A DNA stretch of 64,000 nucleotides from Undibacterium sp. KW1. Its GTDB lineage: Bacteria > Pseudomonadota > Gammaproteobacteria > Burkholderiales > Burkholderiaceae_D. A program made the translations under genes and the position numbers. The stretch's first letter is position 1, and each line of letters begins with the position of its first letter. Below, piece by piece: positions 8,340-17,637 of the stretch. Under the pieces are notes generated by a model, which was not told where the DNA came from, did not search any database, and worked only from the letters and a program-made list of their open reading frames with translations. The stretch lies in NCBI RefSeq assembly GCF_009937955.1, contig NZ_AP018439.1:3720001-3784000 (forward strand), in the 5' to 3' direction.

Positions 8340-9407
8340 ATGCACCCTATTCTGTCGGACCGCCGCCGTTTCCTGGTCTATCTCATTGCCTGGATGATGA
8401 CAGGGGTGCTGATCGCCAGGCTGCTGGTGGCGGCTGATCTGGCAAACTGGTCATTTGCCCTGTTATTCTCTTTACCTTTGGCCCTGTTTGGCAGCTTCCT
8501 GACTTCTTCAGCCTATTTTGTCTGTCGTTCACTGCCGTTCAATCGCCGCAGCTTCAGCCTGGCTGCACTGGTGTTTGCCAGTGCAGCGCTGATTTCTGGC
8601 CTTAGCTGGCTGGGACTATGCTATGGCTGGAACCGGGTATTGGTATTGGCATCCGATGATGTGGAGGTGCTGCACTTGAGCAGCCATTTGCTGGTGCTGT
8701 TTTTTATCACAGGCTTTGCAGTTTACCTGCTGGCCCTGCTGGCATTTGATGTGTATATCGCCTTCGACAATATACGTGAGGCAGAAAGACGGGAAGCTGC
8801 CTCGCGGCTGTTGGCACGAGATGCTGAACTACAGGTCTTGCGCTCGCAAATTGACCCGCACTTCCTGTTTAACAGCCTCAATTCCATCAGTGCCCTGACA
8901 GCGATTGATGCTACTGCAGCACGGACGATGACGATAGCCCTTGCTGATTTTTTCCGGCAAACCCTGGCGATTGCAGAAAAAGAAAAAATCAGCCTCAAGG
9001 ATGAATTGCGCCTGTGCGAAAACTTTCTGGCGGTAGAAAAAATCCGCTTTGGCAAAAAGCTGGGCACAGAGTTTGAGGTCACGGAAGAAGCAGAAAGCGC
9101 CCTGATCCCACCCATGATACTGCAGCCCTTGCTGGAAAATGCCATCAAGCATGGCATACGTAATTTGCCCAAGGGCGGCCTGATCAGGGTGACGATATTC
9201 CAGCGCGAAGGATGGCTGCATATTGCAGTAGAAAACCCCGTCAGCGCTGAGCCAGGCAATAGTACGGGCAATGGACTGGGCCTGGTCAATCTGCGCCAGC
9301 GTTTTTTTGCCCTTTATGGAGAACAGGCGCGTGTCAGTTGGCAGCGTGGAGATGAAAAGTTTACGCTGGAAATGGCTTTACCTTTTGAACCCAACAATCT
9401 TCTATAA
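8340..9407 (+). CDS. LytS/YehU-type sensor histidine kinase
   Basis: 355 residues. Four hydrophobic segments within residues 10-145 form the sensor. The His_kinase domain (PF06580 type) follows with phospho-acceptor His174 in QIDPHFLFNSLNSI. The N box is LLENAIKHGI and the glycine-rich GNGLGLVNLRQRF completes the ATPase. It autophosphorylates and passes phosphate to the LytTR regulator 12 bases downstream. No PAS or GAF domain is visible, so the signal is probably read in or at the membrane, perhaps with the LiaF-like proteins upstream. Confidence 0.93.
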   Translation: MHPILSDRRRFLVYLIAWMMTGVLIARLLVAADLANWSFALLFSLPLALFGSFLTSSAYFVCRSLPFNRRSFSLAALVFASAALISGLSWLGLCYGWNRVLVLASDDVEVLHLSSHLLVLFFITGFAVYLLALLAFDVYIAFDNIREAERREAASRLLARDAELQVLRSQIDPHFLFNSLNSISALTAIDATAARTMTIALADFFRQTLAIAEKEKISLKDELRLCENFLAVEKIRFGKKLGTEFEVTEEAESALIPPMILQPLLENAIKHGIRNLPKGGLIRVTIFQREGWLHIAVENPVSAEPGNSTGNGLGLVNLRQRFFALYGEQARVSWQRGDEKFTLEMALPFEPNNLL

Positions 9408-9419
9408 GCATGAGCAAGT

Positions 9420-10193
9420 ATGAATAAGCGCTTACAAGTCCTGATCGTCGATGACGAAGAACTGGCCCGCAGATTATCACTGGAATATTTGCGTGCTCAT
9501 CCTGACCTGGACGTCATAGGTGAATGCGAAACCGGGCTGGAAGCTGTCGATGCCATCAACAAACTCAATCCCGACCTGGTCTTGCTGGACATACAGATGC
9601 CGCAATTATCAGGGCTGGAAGTGCTGGAACTGACACGCAGGCGCAGCGGCGTGATCTTCACGACGGCCTATGATCAATATGCGCTGAAAGCCTTTGACCT
9701 GCATGCGGTTGATTATTTATTGAAACCATACTCCCAGCAGCGTTTTGACGAAGCACTGGGCAAGGCCCGTAAGCTGCTGACGCATGAAACTTCCGCCAGC
9801 TCACTCACCTCGCCCACCTCATCAAGCACGCAAGCCCTGGAAACTCTGCTGGCCCAGCAAAGCGAAAAACTGCAACGCCTGCTGATACGTGACCGTGGCC
9901 AGGTGCATGTCGTGCCGCTGGATAGCATAGACTATGTTGAAGCCCAGGACGACTATATCCTTATCCATGCGGCGGGCAAATCGTATATGAAGACACAGAG
10001 CCTTTCCGAACTTGAGGCCCAGCTTGATGCCAGCAAATTTGTGCGGGTACACCGTTCTTTCCTGGTACAGATCAATGCTGTACAGTCAATTGAAAAAACC
10101 AGCAAGGACAGCCAGGTTGCCATCCTCAAAAGCGGCGCCCAGGTAGCTGTCAGCCGGGCTGGCAATGAACGTCTGCGTGCCCTGCTGAGTTAG
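9420..10193 (+). CDS. LytTR-family response regulator
   Basis: 257 residues. Receiver domain 1-120: acidic pocket DDEE at 11-14, phospho-acceptor Asp57 in LVLLDIQMP, Thr in FTTAYDQYA, Lys in LLKPYS. A Ser/Thr-rich linker (about 125-140) leads to a LytTR DNA-binding domain (IRDRGQVHVVPLDSIDYVEA, then KFVRVHRSFLVQINAV). It is the partner of the kinase upstream. It likely controls its own operon and other targets; no LytTR site is convincingly visible. Confidence 0.93.
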   Translation: MNKRLQVLIVDDEELARRLSLEYLRAHPDLDVIGECETGLEAVDAINKLNPDLVLLDIQMPQLSGLEVLELTRRRSGVIFTTAYDQYALKAFDLHAVDYLLKPYSQQRFDEALGKARKLLTHETSASSLTSPTSSSTQALETLLAQQSEKLQRLLIRDRGQVHVVPLDSIDYVEAQDDYILIHAAGKSYMKTQSLSELEAQLDASKFVRVHRSFLVQINAVQSIEKTSKDSQVAILKSGAQVAVSRAGNERLRALLS

Positions 10194-10203
10194 GGCCTGG
10201 CGC

Positions 10204-11061
10204 TTAGTTGATTGCCTTCAATACCAGGGCCAGTTCCGTCCTGGTTTCCTGCATCAGGGCCTCAATATTGTCTTGATCAATATTCAGCAATTTGAAACTC
10301 GCTGGTACGGCATTCCAGTCCAGCGTGTCTATACTTTCATTGACGAAATGGGCGTCGAGAAAATCTGCCACTGTCACGACGTCGATCAAACCAACTTTGT
10401 GGGTAGGGCCGGGTCTGTGGTCACGGTGGTCCATGACAGCAACACGGATGTCTTCAGAAATTTCCCAGTCTTCCAGTATCGCGCTGCCTATGCTGGCATG
10501 CCAGTGGTCGATCAAATCCCATAGCACCTGCTCAGACTTGAACAATTCCTGGTAATGGTTGGCGCGGTTCAGGATATAGAATTTGCCTATATCATGCAGC
10601 AAACCGGCCAGCATGGCCTTGTCAGCGCTAAGGCGGGTATATGTCCTGGCTATCACCATGGCAAGAGCTGCCACTCGCAGGCTGCGCCGCCAGAGACCAT
10701 CCATCTGGGCTGACAGGCTGCCATTGTATTTATTTTCGGCCAGTTGCTTCATGCCTATGGAGATGGCGAGATTGCGTACTGCAGAAAATCCCAGCAAATT
10801 TGTGGCGGCGCGCAAATCACTGATTTTTCTTCCCTGGGCATTAAAACTGGCTGAATTACTCAGGTGCAAAACCTTGGCAGACAAGACAGGCTCAGTACCT
10901 ATGATGCGTGTCACCATATCAGTAGAGATATCAGTCTGGCTCAACGCTTTCCTGATCTTCATGGTTGCCCCCAAAGACGTGGGAAATACCAGCTTTTTGG
11001 CAGACAATTCCGCAGTAAAAGCTTCAAGGAAAGCGAATTCAGTGTTTTTTTGGTCTGTCAT
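10204..11061 (-). CDS. HDOD-domain signalling protein
   Basis: 285 residues. HDOD domain (PF08668 type) spanning most of the protein: LHLSNSASFNAQGRKISDLR, AATNLLGFSAVRNLAISIG, AMLAGLLHDIGKFYILNR, then DHWHASIGSAILEDWEIS. The family is related to HD phosphohydrolases but usually lacks full catalytic residues and serves in regulation; here HDIGK is retained. It is convergent with the response regulator, 10 bases apart. Confidence 0.88.
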   Translation of the reverse strand: MTDQKNTEFAFLEAFTAELSAKKLVFPTSLGATMKIRKALSQTDISTDMVTRIIGTEPVLSAKVLHLSNSASFNAQGRKISDLRAATNLLGFSAVRNLAISIGMKQLAENKYNGSLSAQMDGLWRRSLRVAALAMVIARTYTRLSADKAMLAGLLHDIGKFYILNRANHYQELFKSEQVLWDLIDHWHASIGSAILEDWEISEDIRVAVMDHRDHRPGPTHKVGLIDVVTVADFLDAHFVNESIDTLDWNAVPASFKLLNIDQDNIEALMQETRTELALVLKAIN

Positions 11062-11309
11062 GATAGCAATAAGGATGCTGACGATTTTTTATTGTACCTT
11101 GCGAAACCTGTTTACGCAGGCTTGGCAAAGTCTGCTTACATGAATTATCAATTGCACTTACTGACCTCTATCCATTTCACAGGCTCTAGCCACCTTTTAA
11201 TCCCATATTCACGCATTTCGTCGCAAAGCCGGTGCATGGCAGATGGTGAAGGCGTAATCTGTATTCATTGCAACAAGATATTGAAAAACAGAAAACAAAG
11301 GGAAATGAC

Positions 11310-11585
11310 ATGAAATCTGCTCAAACCGAACAATTATTCACACTGATGCGCCAGGCTGCCCATGAATTCTTTTATCTTTGTCGCAAAGCCTTTGTGGCGA
11401 TGATGGCCCTGCCGCTGCCGCATTTGCTGGTGATCTGCATGGTGATCGCAGTCGCCCTGATGATATTGCCACTGGCCCTGAGCATCTTTATCGCTTTCAT
11501 GATATTCAAACTCATCGTCATCTTGCTGGCGATTAACATCAACAAGAACCAGAAGCAGGCCAGGCAATTGAATCAGGAGCAGTAA
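11310..11585 (+). CDS. Small single-pass or hairpin membrane protein
   Basis: 91 residues from ATG 11310, preceded by AAAGGGA. One long hydrophobic tract (LPHLLVICMVIAVALMILPLALSIFIAFMIFKLIVILLAI by position about 48-80) forms one or two helices, flanked by an amphipathic N-terminus and a Lys/Gln-rich tail. No family recognised. The good ribosome site and hydropathy favour a real gene. Confidence 0.55.
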   Translation: MKSAQTEQLFTLMRQAAHEFFYLCRKAFVAMMALPLPHLLVICMVIAVALMILPLALSIFIAFMIFKLIVILLAININKNQKQARQLNQEQ

Positions 11586-11630
11586 AGCAGGGCTGTCCCC
11601 ATGACAGGAAACGCTGCATAGGGGCGGGAT

Positions 11631-12203
11631 TTACAAGGACGTTGCAGCCCTGGCTGCCTGCTCGTACAAACCTGACAATACCCGCAAGAAGCGTGCGAGC
11701 TCGCTCAGCTCAAAACTCTCGGTACCATCACCCGTCAGTGCAGATACCAATACCTGCTCACGGATTTCAGAATAACGACGGCAGATATCACGGCCTGCTT
11801 CATTGGTCGAATACAGGATTTCCTTACCGCGTTTCTCTGTCTGCACCAGTTTCAGCGCTTGCAGTTTTTTCAATGAATAATTGACGATATGGGTATCTTC
11901 GATATTCAGGATGAAGGCGATGTCGGCCAGTTTTTTCTCACGCGCCCGGTGATTGATATGATGCAGCACCAATACATCAGTGATAGTCATGTCTTTCATG
12001 CCCACCGCAGCCATGCACCTGACCGCCCAGCGGTTGAAGGCGTTGCTGGCGATAATCATTCCAAATTCAAATTCACTCAATTCTGCACTCCTGCCCTCAG
12101 CCAGATGGGAAGAGGAGACGATAGGCACCCTGGGCGCGGCAGTAGTGGCAGTAGATGCAGCCGGACTAGGGGTGGCTTTTTTGACAGGCTTGGTCGTGGA
12201 CAT
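11631..12203 (-). CDS. MarR-like winged-helix transcriptional regulator
   Basis: 190 residues. A 40-residue Ala/Pro/Thr-rich N-terminal extension precedes a winged helix: MTITDVLVLHHINHRAREKKLADIAFILNIEDTHIVNYSLKKLQ reads as the helix-turn-helix, followed by a wing with VQTEKRGKEILYSTNEAG. This is the layout of predicted MarR-type regulators (COG5631-like). Inverted AAAAGACTG/CAGTCTTTT copies upstream (12230-12289) may be its own operator. Target unknown. Confidence 0.78.
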   Translation of the reverse strand: MSTTKPVKKATPSPAASTATTAAPRVPIVSSSHLAEGRSAELSEFEFGMIIASNAFNRWAVRCMAAVGMKDMTITDVLVLHHINHRAREKKLADIAFILNIEDTHIVNYSLKKLQALKLVQTEKRGKEILYSTNEAGRDICRRYSEIREQVLVSALTGDGTESFELSELARFLRVLSGLYEQAARAATSL

Positions 12204-12229
12204 AATGATTCTTTAAAGATAAATTGAAT

Positions 12230-12289
12230 AAAAGACTGGCGTAATTCATAGCCTGATTTTATCTTCTTTGAGAAAAAAGTCAGTCTTTT
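12230..12289. promoter_or_regulatory. Inverted repeat upstream of the MarR-like gene
   Basis: AAAAGACTG (12230-12238) and its exact inverted copy CAGTCTTTT (12281-12289) lie 27 and 78 bases before the regulator start. The right copy also forms a local partial palindrome AAAAGTCAGTCTTTT (12275-12289). Spacing suits a regulator bound at two sites; autoregulation is inference. Confidence 0.35.
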
Positions 12290-12366
12290 CGCGTTGATTT
12301 ATCAATAAAAAATCGATGTTTTATGTTTTTATCCACAGCCCTCATACTTCGTCTGCCATATTCACC

Positions 12367-14013
12367 TTAGCTACGCAGCACTTTGCTATTGCTGGACATG
12401 CGCAATGCCGGTCTGGCATGCACCGGTATATCCACCGGTGCCGGTGCAGCCTGCATTGCTTTTTCCAGCTTGAACACCGCCACCGTCTCCACCAGTAATT
12501 CAGCTTCATCCTGCATGCTCCGGGCTGCCGCAGCCGCCTGCTCGACCAGGGCCGCATTTTGCTGAGTCATCTGGTCCATCATGCTGATAGCCTGGTTGAC
12601 CTGGACTATGCCGGTATTCTGTTCACGGCTGGCCGCACTGATTTCGCTGATGATCTCAGCCACATGCTGGACTGAGATGACAATATCGCGCATGGTCAGG
12701 CTGGCTTCGTTGACAAGCTTGCCACCAGTATCGACCTGCCCAACTGAGTCAGCAATCAGGGTCTTGATCTCTTTCGCCGCACTGGCTGATCTTTGCGACA
12801 GGTTGCGCACTTCGGCCGCCACCACCGCAAAACCGCGTCCGTTCTCCCCTGCCCGCGCCGCCTCCACCGCAGCATTCAGCGCCAGGATATTGGTTTGAAA
12901 AGCGATGCCGTCAATGACACCGATGATATCGACTATCTTGTTCGAGCTGGCCTTGATTGCACCCATGGTGAGTTCCACCTGATCGATGACCTTGCCGCCC
13001 TTGCCTGCATGCTGGTAAGCCTTGCCCGCCAGGTCATGTGCCTGGGCGGCGTTCTCTGCATTCTGGCCTACAGTCGCTGTCAGTTGTTCCATCGACGCCG
13101 CAGTTTCTTCCAGACCAGATGCCTGCTGCTCGGTACGGTTGGATAAATCCATATTGCCATTGGCGATTTCGCGTGAGGCAAGGCCGATATTTTCTGAACT
13201 CTTCCTGACCTGGCCTACGGTGTTAATCAGACTCTGGCTCATCTGGTTCAGCGATGTCAGCAATTGACCTGTTTCATCATTACTCCTGACTTCTATGTCA
13301 GCCCGCAAATCGCCTCCAGCCACAGACTCGGCAAGCAGGATAGCTGCCTTCAGGGAAGCCGTAATCGCCCTGGTCGTCAAGATGGCGATCAACACTGCCA
13401 CCAGACCCGCGAAAGCCAGCAAGATGATCATCAACACTTGTGCCGCGCCGGATATGGACGCAGCATCGCTGCCGCTGCGTTCCATCTGGCTGGCTTGCAA
13501 TGTCACCAGTTGATCAAGTGCGGCAAAATACTGGTCTTGTAAAGGGGCGATTTCAGGCAAGACCAGGTCCTTGGCCTGCTCCACCTCATTCTCCACCACC
13601 AGCTTGAGAAACTTGTCGAGCACAGGCTGATAACGCTGCTTTGCCGCCAGCACAGCTTGCAGTAATTTTTTCTCTTCAGCCGAGCTGGCCAGTTTGCCAA
13701 ACTGAGCGAGATCAAGCTCTATCTGTTTGCCTGATTTATCGATGGCAGCCTGCTCAGGTTTTCTCTCATCGAGCGTCGATAGCAGCAAGAGATTGCGCAT
13801 GCTGCGAGCGATGTGGTCGAGGTCAGCCTTGATGCGATTGACAGTCGCAGTCTTGGGATAGACTTCCTTGACGACCAGATTCACACCCTGGTTGACCCGC
13901 CCCAGTTGCGTATATCCCGTCACCGTCAGTGCCAGCATGAGCAAGATGACAAACGCAAAACCCAGACCCAGCTTGTGACCTATCTTCCAGTTCCTGATGT
14001 ACTTGTTCAACAT
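12367..14013 (-). CDS. Methyl-accepting chemotaxis protein
   Basis: 548 residues from ATG 14013; an in-frame TTG at 14031 is less likely because GGGG sits 8 bases before the ATG. Membrane helix at about 11-30, a four-helix-bundle periplasmic domain (4HB_MCP type), second helix at about 190-210, HAMP, then a long coiled-coil signalling domain with the conserved tip [20 protein letters not shown]. The C-terminus (SSNSKVLRS) has no CheR-tethering pentapeptide. It follows livF by about 100 bases on the same strand, so it may report on the substrate of that importer. Confidence 0.95.
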   Translation of the reverse strand: MLNKYIRNWKIGHKLGLGFAFVILLMLALTVTGYTQLGRVNQGVNLVVKEVYPKTATVNRIKADLDHIARSMRNLLLLSTLDERKPEQAAIDKSGKQIELDLAQFGKLASSAEEKKLLQAVLAAKQRYQPVLDKFLKLVVENEVEQAKDLVLPEIAPLQDQYFAALDQLVTLQASQMERSGSDAASISGAAQVLMIILLAFAGLVAVLIAILTTRAITASLKAAILLAESVAGGDLRADIEVRSNDETGQLLTSLNQMSQSLINTVGQVRKSSENIGLASREIANGNMDLSNRTEQQASGLEETAASMEQLTATVGQNAENAAQAHDLAGKAYQHAGKGGKVIDQVELTMGAIKASSNKIVDIIGVIDGIAFQTNILALNAAVEAARAGENGRGFAVVAAEVRNLSQRSASAAKEIKTLIADSVGQVDTGGKLVNEASLTMRDIVISVQHVAEIISEISAASREQNTGIVQVNQAISMMDQMTQQNAALVEQAAAAARSMQDEAELLVETVAVFKLEKAMQAAPAPVDIPVHARPALRMSSNSKVLRS

Positions 14014-14063
14014 GGCTAACCCCTGATTCAAAACCTGCTAAATTCGCGGACGAGTCAGGCCAG

Positions 14064-14085
14064 CGGCAAGTGCAGGCACTTGCCG
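14064..14085. repeat. Perfect inverted repeat between livF and the chemoreceptor gene
   Basis: CGGCAAGTGC and GCACTTGCCG form a perfect 10-base inverted repeat with a 2-base centre. No T-run follows on either strand, so it is not an obvious intrinsic terminator. It may be an RNA stability or processing element in the livF-MCP gap, or a protein-binding site. Confidence 0.6.
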
Positions 14086-14114
14086 TCGATCTGCTTACTG
14101 CCATTTATCTGCTG

Positions 14115-14822
14115 TCAGACGCCCAGGTAGGCTTTCTTGACGTCTTCGTTGTTGAGCAGCTCTTGCCCCGTGCCCTGCATGACGATACGGCCTGTCTGTA
14201 TGACATAACCGTTATGCGCAATTGCCAGCGCCTTGTGCAGGTTTTGCTCAACCAGCAGTATCGACATACCCTGTTCATTGATCAGTTGTATGGTGTCAAG
14301 CACCTTGGTGACGAACTTGGGAGCGATACCCCAGGATGGCTCGTCAAGCAAGAGCATCTTGGGCTTGGCCATCAGACCACGGGCTATTGCCAGCATCTGC
14401 TGCTCACCACCACTCATGGTGCCAGCGAGCTGGTAACGCCTTTCCTTGAGAATGGGAAAGAGCGTGTACATGGTGTCTATGGATTCAGCCACTTCGTCAT
14501 CATCACGGCGGGTATAGGCACCCAGTTGCAGGTTTCTTTCTACCGTCAGCCGGGCGAAGATGCGCCGCCCTTCCGGCACCAATGACAGGCCCAGCCCCAC
14601 CCTTTTGCTGGCCGGGATTTTTTCCAGTGGCTTGCCATCGAATACGATCTGCCCTGCATCTGCCGCATTCAAGCCGGCAATTGCCCGTAAGGTAGTGGAT
14701 TTGCCATTGCCGTTACCACCCACCAGGGCGACGATCTTGCCCTTCTCAACATCAATATCAACTTTGGACAAGGCCAGCACGCCGTCATAACTGACTCTCA
14801 GATTTCTTACTTGCAGCATCAT
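14115..14822 (-). CDS. livF: Branched-chain amino acid-type ABC transporter ATPase LivF
   Basis: 235 residues. Walker A GGNGNGKSTTL, signature TMSGGEQQMLAIARGLM, Walker B MLLLDEPSWGI and the switch histidine region LVEQN are in order. The short LivF architecture and MMLQVRNLRVSYDGVLALSK start match the family. Its ATG overlaps the livG stop (ATGA), indicating coupled translation. Together with LivG it powers the LivH/LivM permease. Confidence 0.95.
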   Translation of the reverse strand: MMLQVRNLRVSYDGVLALSKVDIDVEKGKIVALVGGNGNGKSTTLRAIAGLNAADAGQIVFDGKPLEKIPASKRVGLGLSLVPEGRRIFARLTVERNLQLGAYTRRDDDEVAESIDTMYTLFPILKERRYQLAGTMSGGEQQMLAIARGLMAKPKMLLLDEPSWGIAPKFVTKVLDTIQLINEQGMSILLVEQNLHKALAIAHNGYVIQTGRIVMQGTGQELLNNEDVKKAYLGV

Positions 14823-15532
14823 TCATCTCCCAGGTAGGCAGCGATCACTTTGGGATCGTTAGATACTTGTTCAGGACTGCCTTCGGCAATTTTCTTGCCA
14901 TAATCAAGCACAACTATCGCATCGGCAATCGGCATGATGCCTTCCAGTACGTGTTCAACAATGAGGCAGGAAATACCTTCTTCGCGGATTTTCAAGACCA
15001 CATCCACCGTCTCCCGGACTTCAGTCGGGTTAAGGCCGGCCATGACTTCATCCATGAGCAACAGGCGTGGCCGGACGGCCAGTGCACGTGCTACCGCCAG
15101 GCGGCGCTGCTCGCTGATGGTCATGCTTCCTGCGGGCTTGTCCCTGAACTGCCCAAGGTTGACGAAGTTCAGCAACTTGGTGGCACTCTGCCGCGCATCC
15201 CCCACATTCTTGTTGATCAGGAAGGCGCCAACCATGACGTTTTCCAGCGCTGTCATGCTGGTGAAGGTACGCGCCACCTGGAAGGTACGGCCTATGCCTG
15301 CACGTGCACATTGCTCGGGGCTCATGCCTGACACCTTGATGTCATTCATCCAGATTTCACCAGTCGTAGGTGGGGCATAACCGGCAATGCAATTGAACAT
15401 GGTGGTCTTGCCTGCACCGTTTGGGCCTATCAGGCCAACGATCTTGCCAGCACCGACTTCAAAGGAGACATCCTGGTTGGCGGTAATGCCGCCAAAGCGT
15501 TTGCTGACGCTTTCTACTCTTAACAAACTCAT
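14819..15532 (-). CDS. livG: Branched-chain amino acid-type ABC transporter ATPase LivG
   Basis: 237 residues. Walker A GPNGAGKTTMFNC, signature MTISEQRRLAVARAL (the SGGQ box is replaced by SEQ, as in many LivG proteins), Walker B LLLMDEVMAGLNP, and LIVEHVL. The GIGRTFQVARTF segment is typical of LivG. Start overlaps the livM stop by 4 bases. Partner of LivF. Confidence 0.95.
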   Translation of the reverse strand: MSLLRVESVSKRFGGITANQDVSFEVGAGKIVGLIGPNGAGKTTMFNCIAGYAPPTTGEIWMNDIKVSGMSPEQCARAGIGRTFQVARTFTSMTALENVMVGAFLINKNVGDARQSATKLLNFVNLGQFRDKPAGSMTISEQRRLAVARALAVRPRLLLMDEVMAGLNPTEVRETVDVVLKIREEGISCLIVEHVLEGIMPIADAIVVLDYGKKIAEGSPEQVSNDPKVIAAYLGDE

Positions 15533-16599
15533 GCTGCCTCCCTTTTTGCCTCTTGTACATCCTGCTCTTTTTGTGCCTTGACTGCTTTTCTGCGTGCAAA
15601 AAATTGCTTGACCCAGCCCATAACACCTGTCGGGTAATACACCGCGATGACCACGATCAAGGCCGCATAAATCACCAGGTCGGTACCACGGCCAGAGCCA
15701 CCAAACAGGGCACGCGTACCTTCTTCAATGAAAGTCAGTACACCGGCACCTATGACAGGCCCCAGCAAAGTACCCACCCCACCAAGGATAGACACCAGTG
15801 CCATCTTGATCGACAGACCGGTATGCAGGACTGAACCGGGGTCTATATACAATTCCTTCTGCGCATACAGGCTGCCACCAATCGCCGTAAAAAAACTGCT
15901 GACGGCAAAAGCAATTTGCTTGTAACGGCTGAGGTTGATACCCAGGCTGCGCGCTGCATCTGGTTCATCCTTGATGGCCCGGAAGTAGTAACCGAGATAG
16001 CTGTGTTCTATCCAGTAATTCACCGCCAGCGTCACCAGCAAGAGACCGAGGGCGATGTAGTAATACGGTGCCTTGTCAGTAAATATCATGCTGCCCCAGC
16101 CTTGCTGGTCCATAGGTATGGTCAGGCCAACAGCAGCACCGGCATATTCCCAGTTCGTGAAAATGATCTGGATGATTTCAGCCACTGCGATAGTCGCCAT
16201 GCCAAAGTAATGCCCGTTGAGGCGAAAGCATGACCAGCCTATGATGAGACTGATTGCTGCCGCCAGTACACCGCCGCAGATCATCGCCACCCAGGCATTC
16301 AGGCCAAACTGTGTCAGCAACAATGTTGAGGTGTATGCACCCAGCCCGTAAAAGGCGACATGCCCCAGCGAGACCTGGCCTGCATAACCACCGACGATAT
16401 TCCAGGCCACACCCAATTGCGCTGCCATCAAAATCAATATCGCCAGATTCTGGTGCGAAGGATCTTTGACCACGACGGGCACCAGCAATGCAGCCAGTAC
16501 GCACAAGGCCAGCAATATGTATTTCACCGAGGAATTACCATGTGAATCTGGCGCCAGCAACTCTTGCGCCGAGATCACGGTTTTGTCTTGTATGTTCAT
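15529..16599 (-). CDS. livM: Branched-chain amino acid-type ABC permease LivM
   Basis: 356 residues. About ten membrane helices; the family signatures LGVAWNIVGGYAGQVSLGHVAFYGLGAY and ALVSILGGVGTLLGPVIGAG (the EAA-like coupling loop) are present. A cytoplasmic charged C-terminus (FARRKAVKAQKEQDVQEAKREAA by position) is longer than usual. It lies 21 bases after livH. Confidence 0.95.
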   Translation of the reverse strand: MNIQDKTVISAQELLAPDSHGNSSVKYILLALCVLAALLVPVVVKDPSHQNLAILILMAAQLGVAWNIVGGYAGQVSLGHVAFYGLGAYTSTLLLTQFGLNAWVAMICGGVLAAAISLIIGWSCFRLNGHYFGMATIAVAEIIQIIFTNWEYAGAAVGLTIPMDQQGWGSMIFTDKAPYYYIALGLLLVTLAVNYWIEHSYLGYYFRAIKDEPDAARSLGINLSRYKQIAFAVSSFFTAIGGSLYAQKELYIDPGSVLHTGLSIKMALVSILGGVGTLLGPVIGAGVLTFIEEGTRALFGGSGRGTDLVIYAALIVVIAVYYPTGVMGWVKQFFARRKAVKAQKEQDVQEAKREAA

Positions 16600-16620
16600 T
16601 TTTGTACCTTCTCTTCTACG

Positions 16621-17487
16621 CTATTGCTTGCCCATCAACCCTTGCGGACGGAACATCAGTACCGCCAGGAACAAGGCCAGTACCAGTGCCAGCTTGTATT
16701 GCGGCCCGATGAGAAAACCGCCCATGACTTCAATGACACCAACGATGATCCCGGCAAACAAGGCGCCGATAACACTGCCAAAACCACCGAGATTCACGAC
16801 CACAAAAGCAATCAGGATGAAGTTCGCCCCCACTTCCGGGAAGATGGGAAAGAAAGTAGACAGCAATGCACCCGCCACACCAGCACAGGCAGCACCTATA
16901 CCCCAGGCCATGGCAAACATTTTTTGCGAATCTATACCCATCAGTTGCGCTGCTTCCTTGTCAGCCGCAGTGGCTTCCAATGCCGCGCCAGCGCGGGTCT
17001 TGGTCAGGAACAGGTAAATACCCATGGTCACCAGGATTGCTCCAACACCGGCAGTCACCTGCGGCATGCCCACCTGTATGCCGAATATCTGTACCGCGCC
17101 AGAGACGACGGAATGGTCCACCGTCCTGAAATCCGGCTTCCAGAAAAACTGTGCCAGGCCACGGAACAGCATCATCAGGCCAAAGGTCGTAAAAATTTGC
17201 GACAGCATCGGCGCATTGGTGATCTTCTTGATGATGAGCTTGTACAACACTGTGCCAAGCGCAAACAGGAACAGTGCCGTTAAAGGCAGGGTAAACATGG
17301 GGTCCAAGGCGAACAGCGAGTACATCCAGAAACTGGAGTACATGCCGAACATCAAAAACTCACCATGAGAAAAATTGACGATATCCATGACGCCAAAGAT
17401 CAGCGTCAAACCTATCGCCACCAGCGCATAGATCAGACCGATCAGTATCCCTGACGCCAGGGTTTGAATAATAATTTCAAGAGACAT
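16621..17487 (-). CDS. livH: Branched-chain amino acid-type ABC permease LivH
   Basis: 288 residues with about eight membrane helices. Characteristic parts: LIYALVAIGLTLIFGVMDIVNFSHGEF near the N-terminus and IVVNLGGFGSVIGALFAGIIVG near the end. Forms the heterodimeric channel with LivM. It is separated from the binding-protein gene by 150 bases containing a strong hairpin. Confidence 0.95.
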   Translation of the reverse strand: MSLEIIIQTLASGILIGLIYALVAIGLTLIFGVMDIVNFSHGEFLMFGMYSSFWMYSLFALDPMFTLPLTALFLFALGTVLYKLIIKKITNAPMLSQIFTTFGLMMLFRGLAQFFWKPDFRTVDHSVVSGAVQIFGIQVGMPQVTAGVGAILVTMGIYLFLTKTRAGAALEATAADKEAAQLMGIDSQKMFAMAWGIGAACAGVAGALLSTFFPIFPEVGANFILIAFVVVNLGGFGSVIGALFAGIIVGVIEVMGGFLIGPQYKLALVLALFLAVLMFRPQGLMGKQ

Positions 17488-17589
17488 TTTCTCCTCGCAC
17501 TTCCTCTTATGTATAGCTATGTAAAACCGACCTCATGTATCGTCAGGTATCGTCAGATAGCGCCCGGCATTTTTTACTTTCTGTTGCCC

Positions 17590-17611
17590 TTGCCCGGTAA
17601 TAACCGGGCAA
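17590..17611 (-). terminator. Hairpin between the binding-protein gene and livH
   Basis: TTGCCCGGT and ACCGGGCAA form a perfect 9-base stem with an AATA loop. No T-run follows on the minus strand, so it is more likely an mRNA-stabilising or partial-termination hairpin. That would fit the common need for more binding protein than permease in such operons. Confidence 0.6.
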
Positions 17612-17637
17612 GTTTGCTTCATGTCTTGCTGAACATA

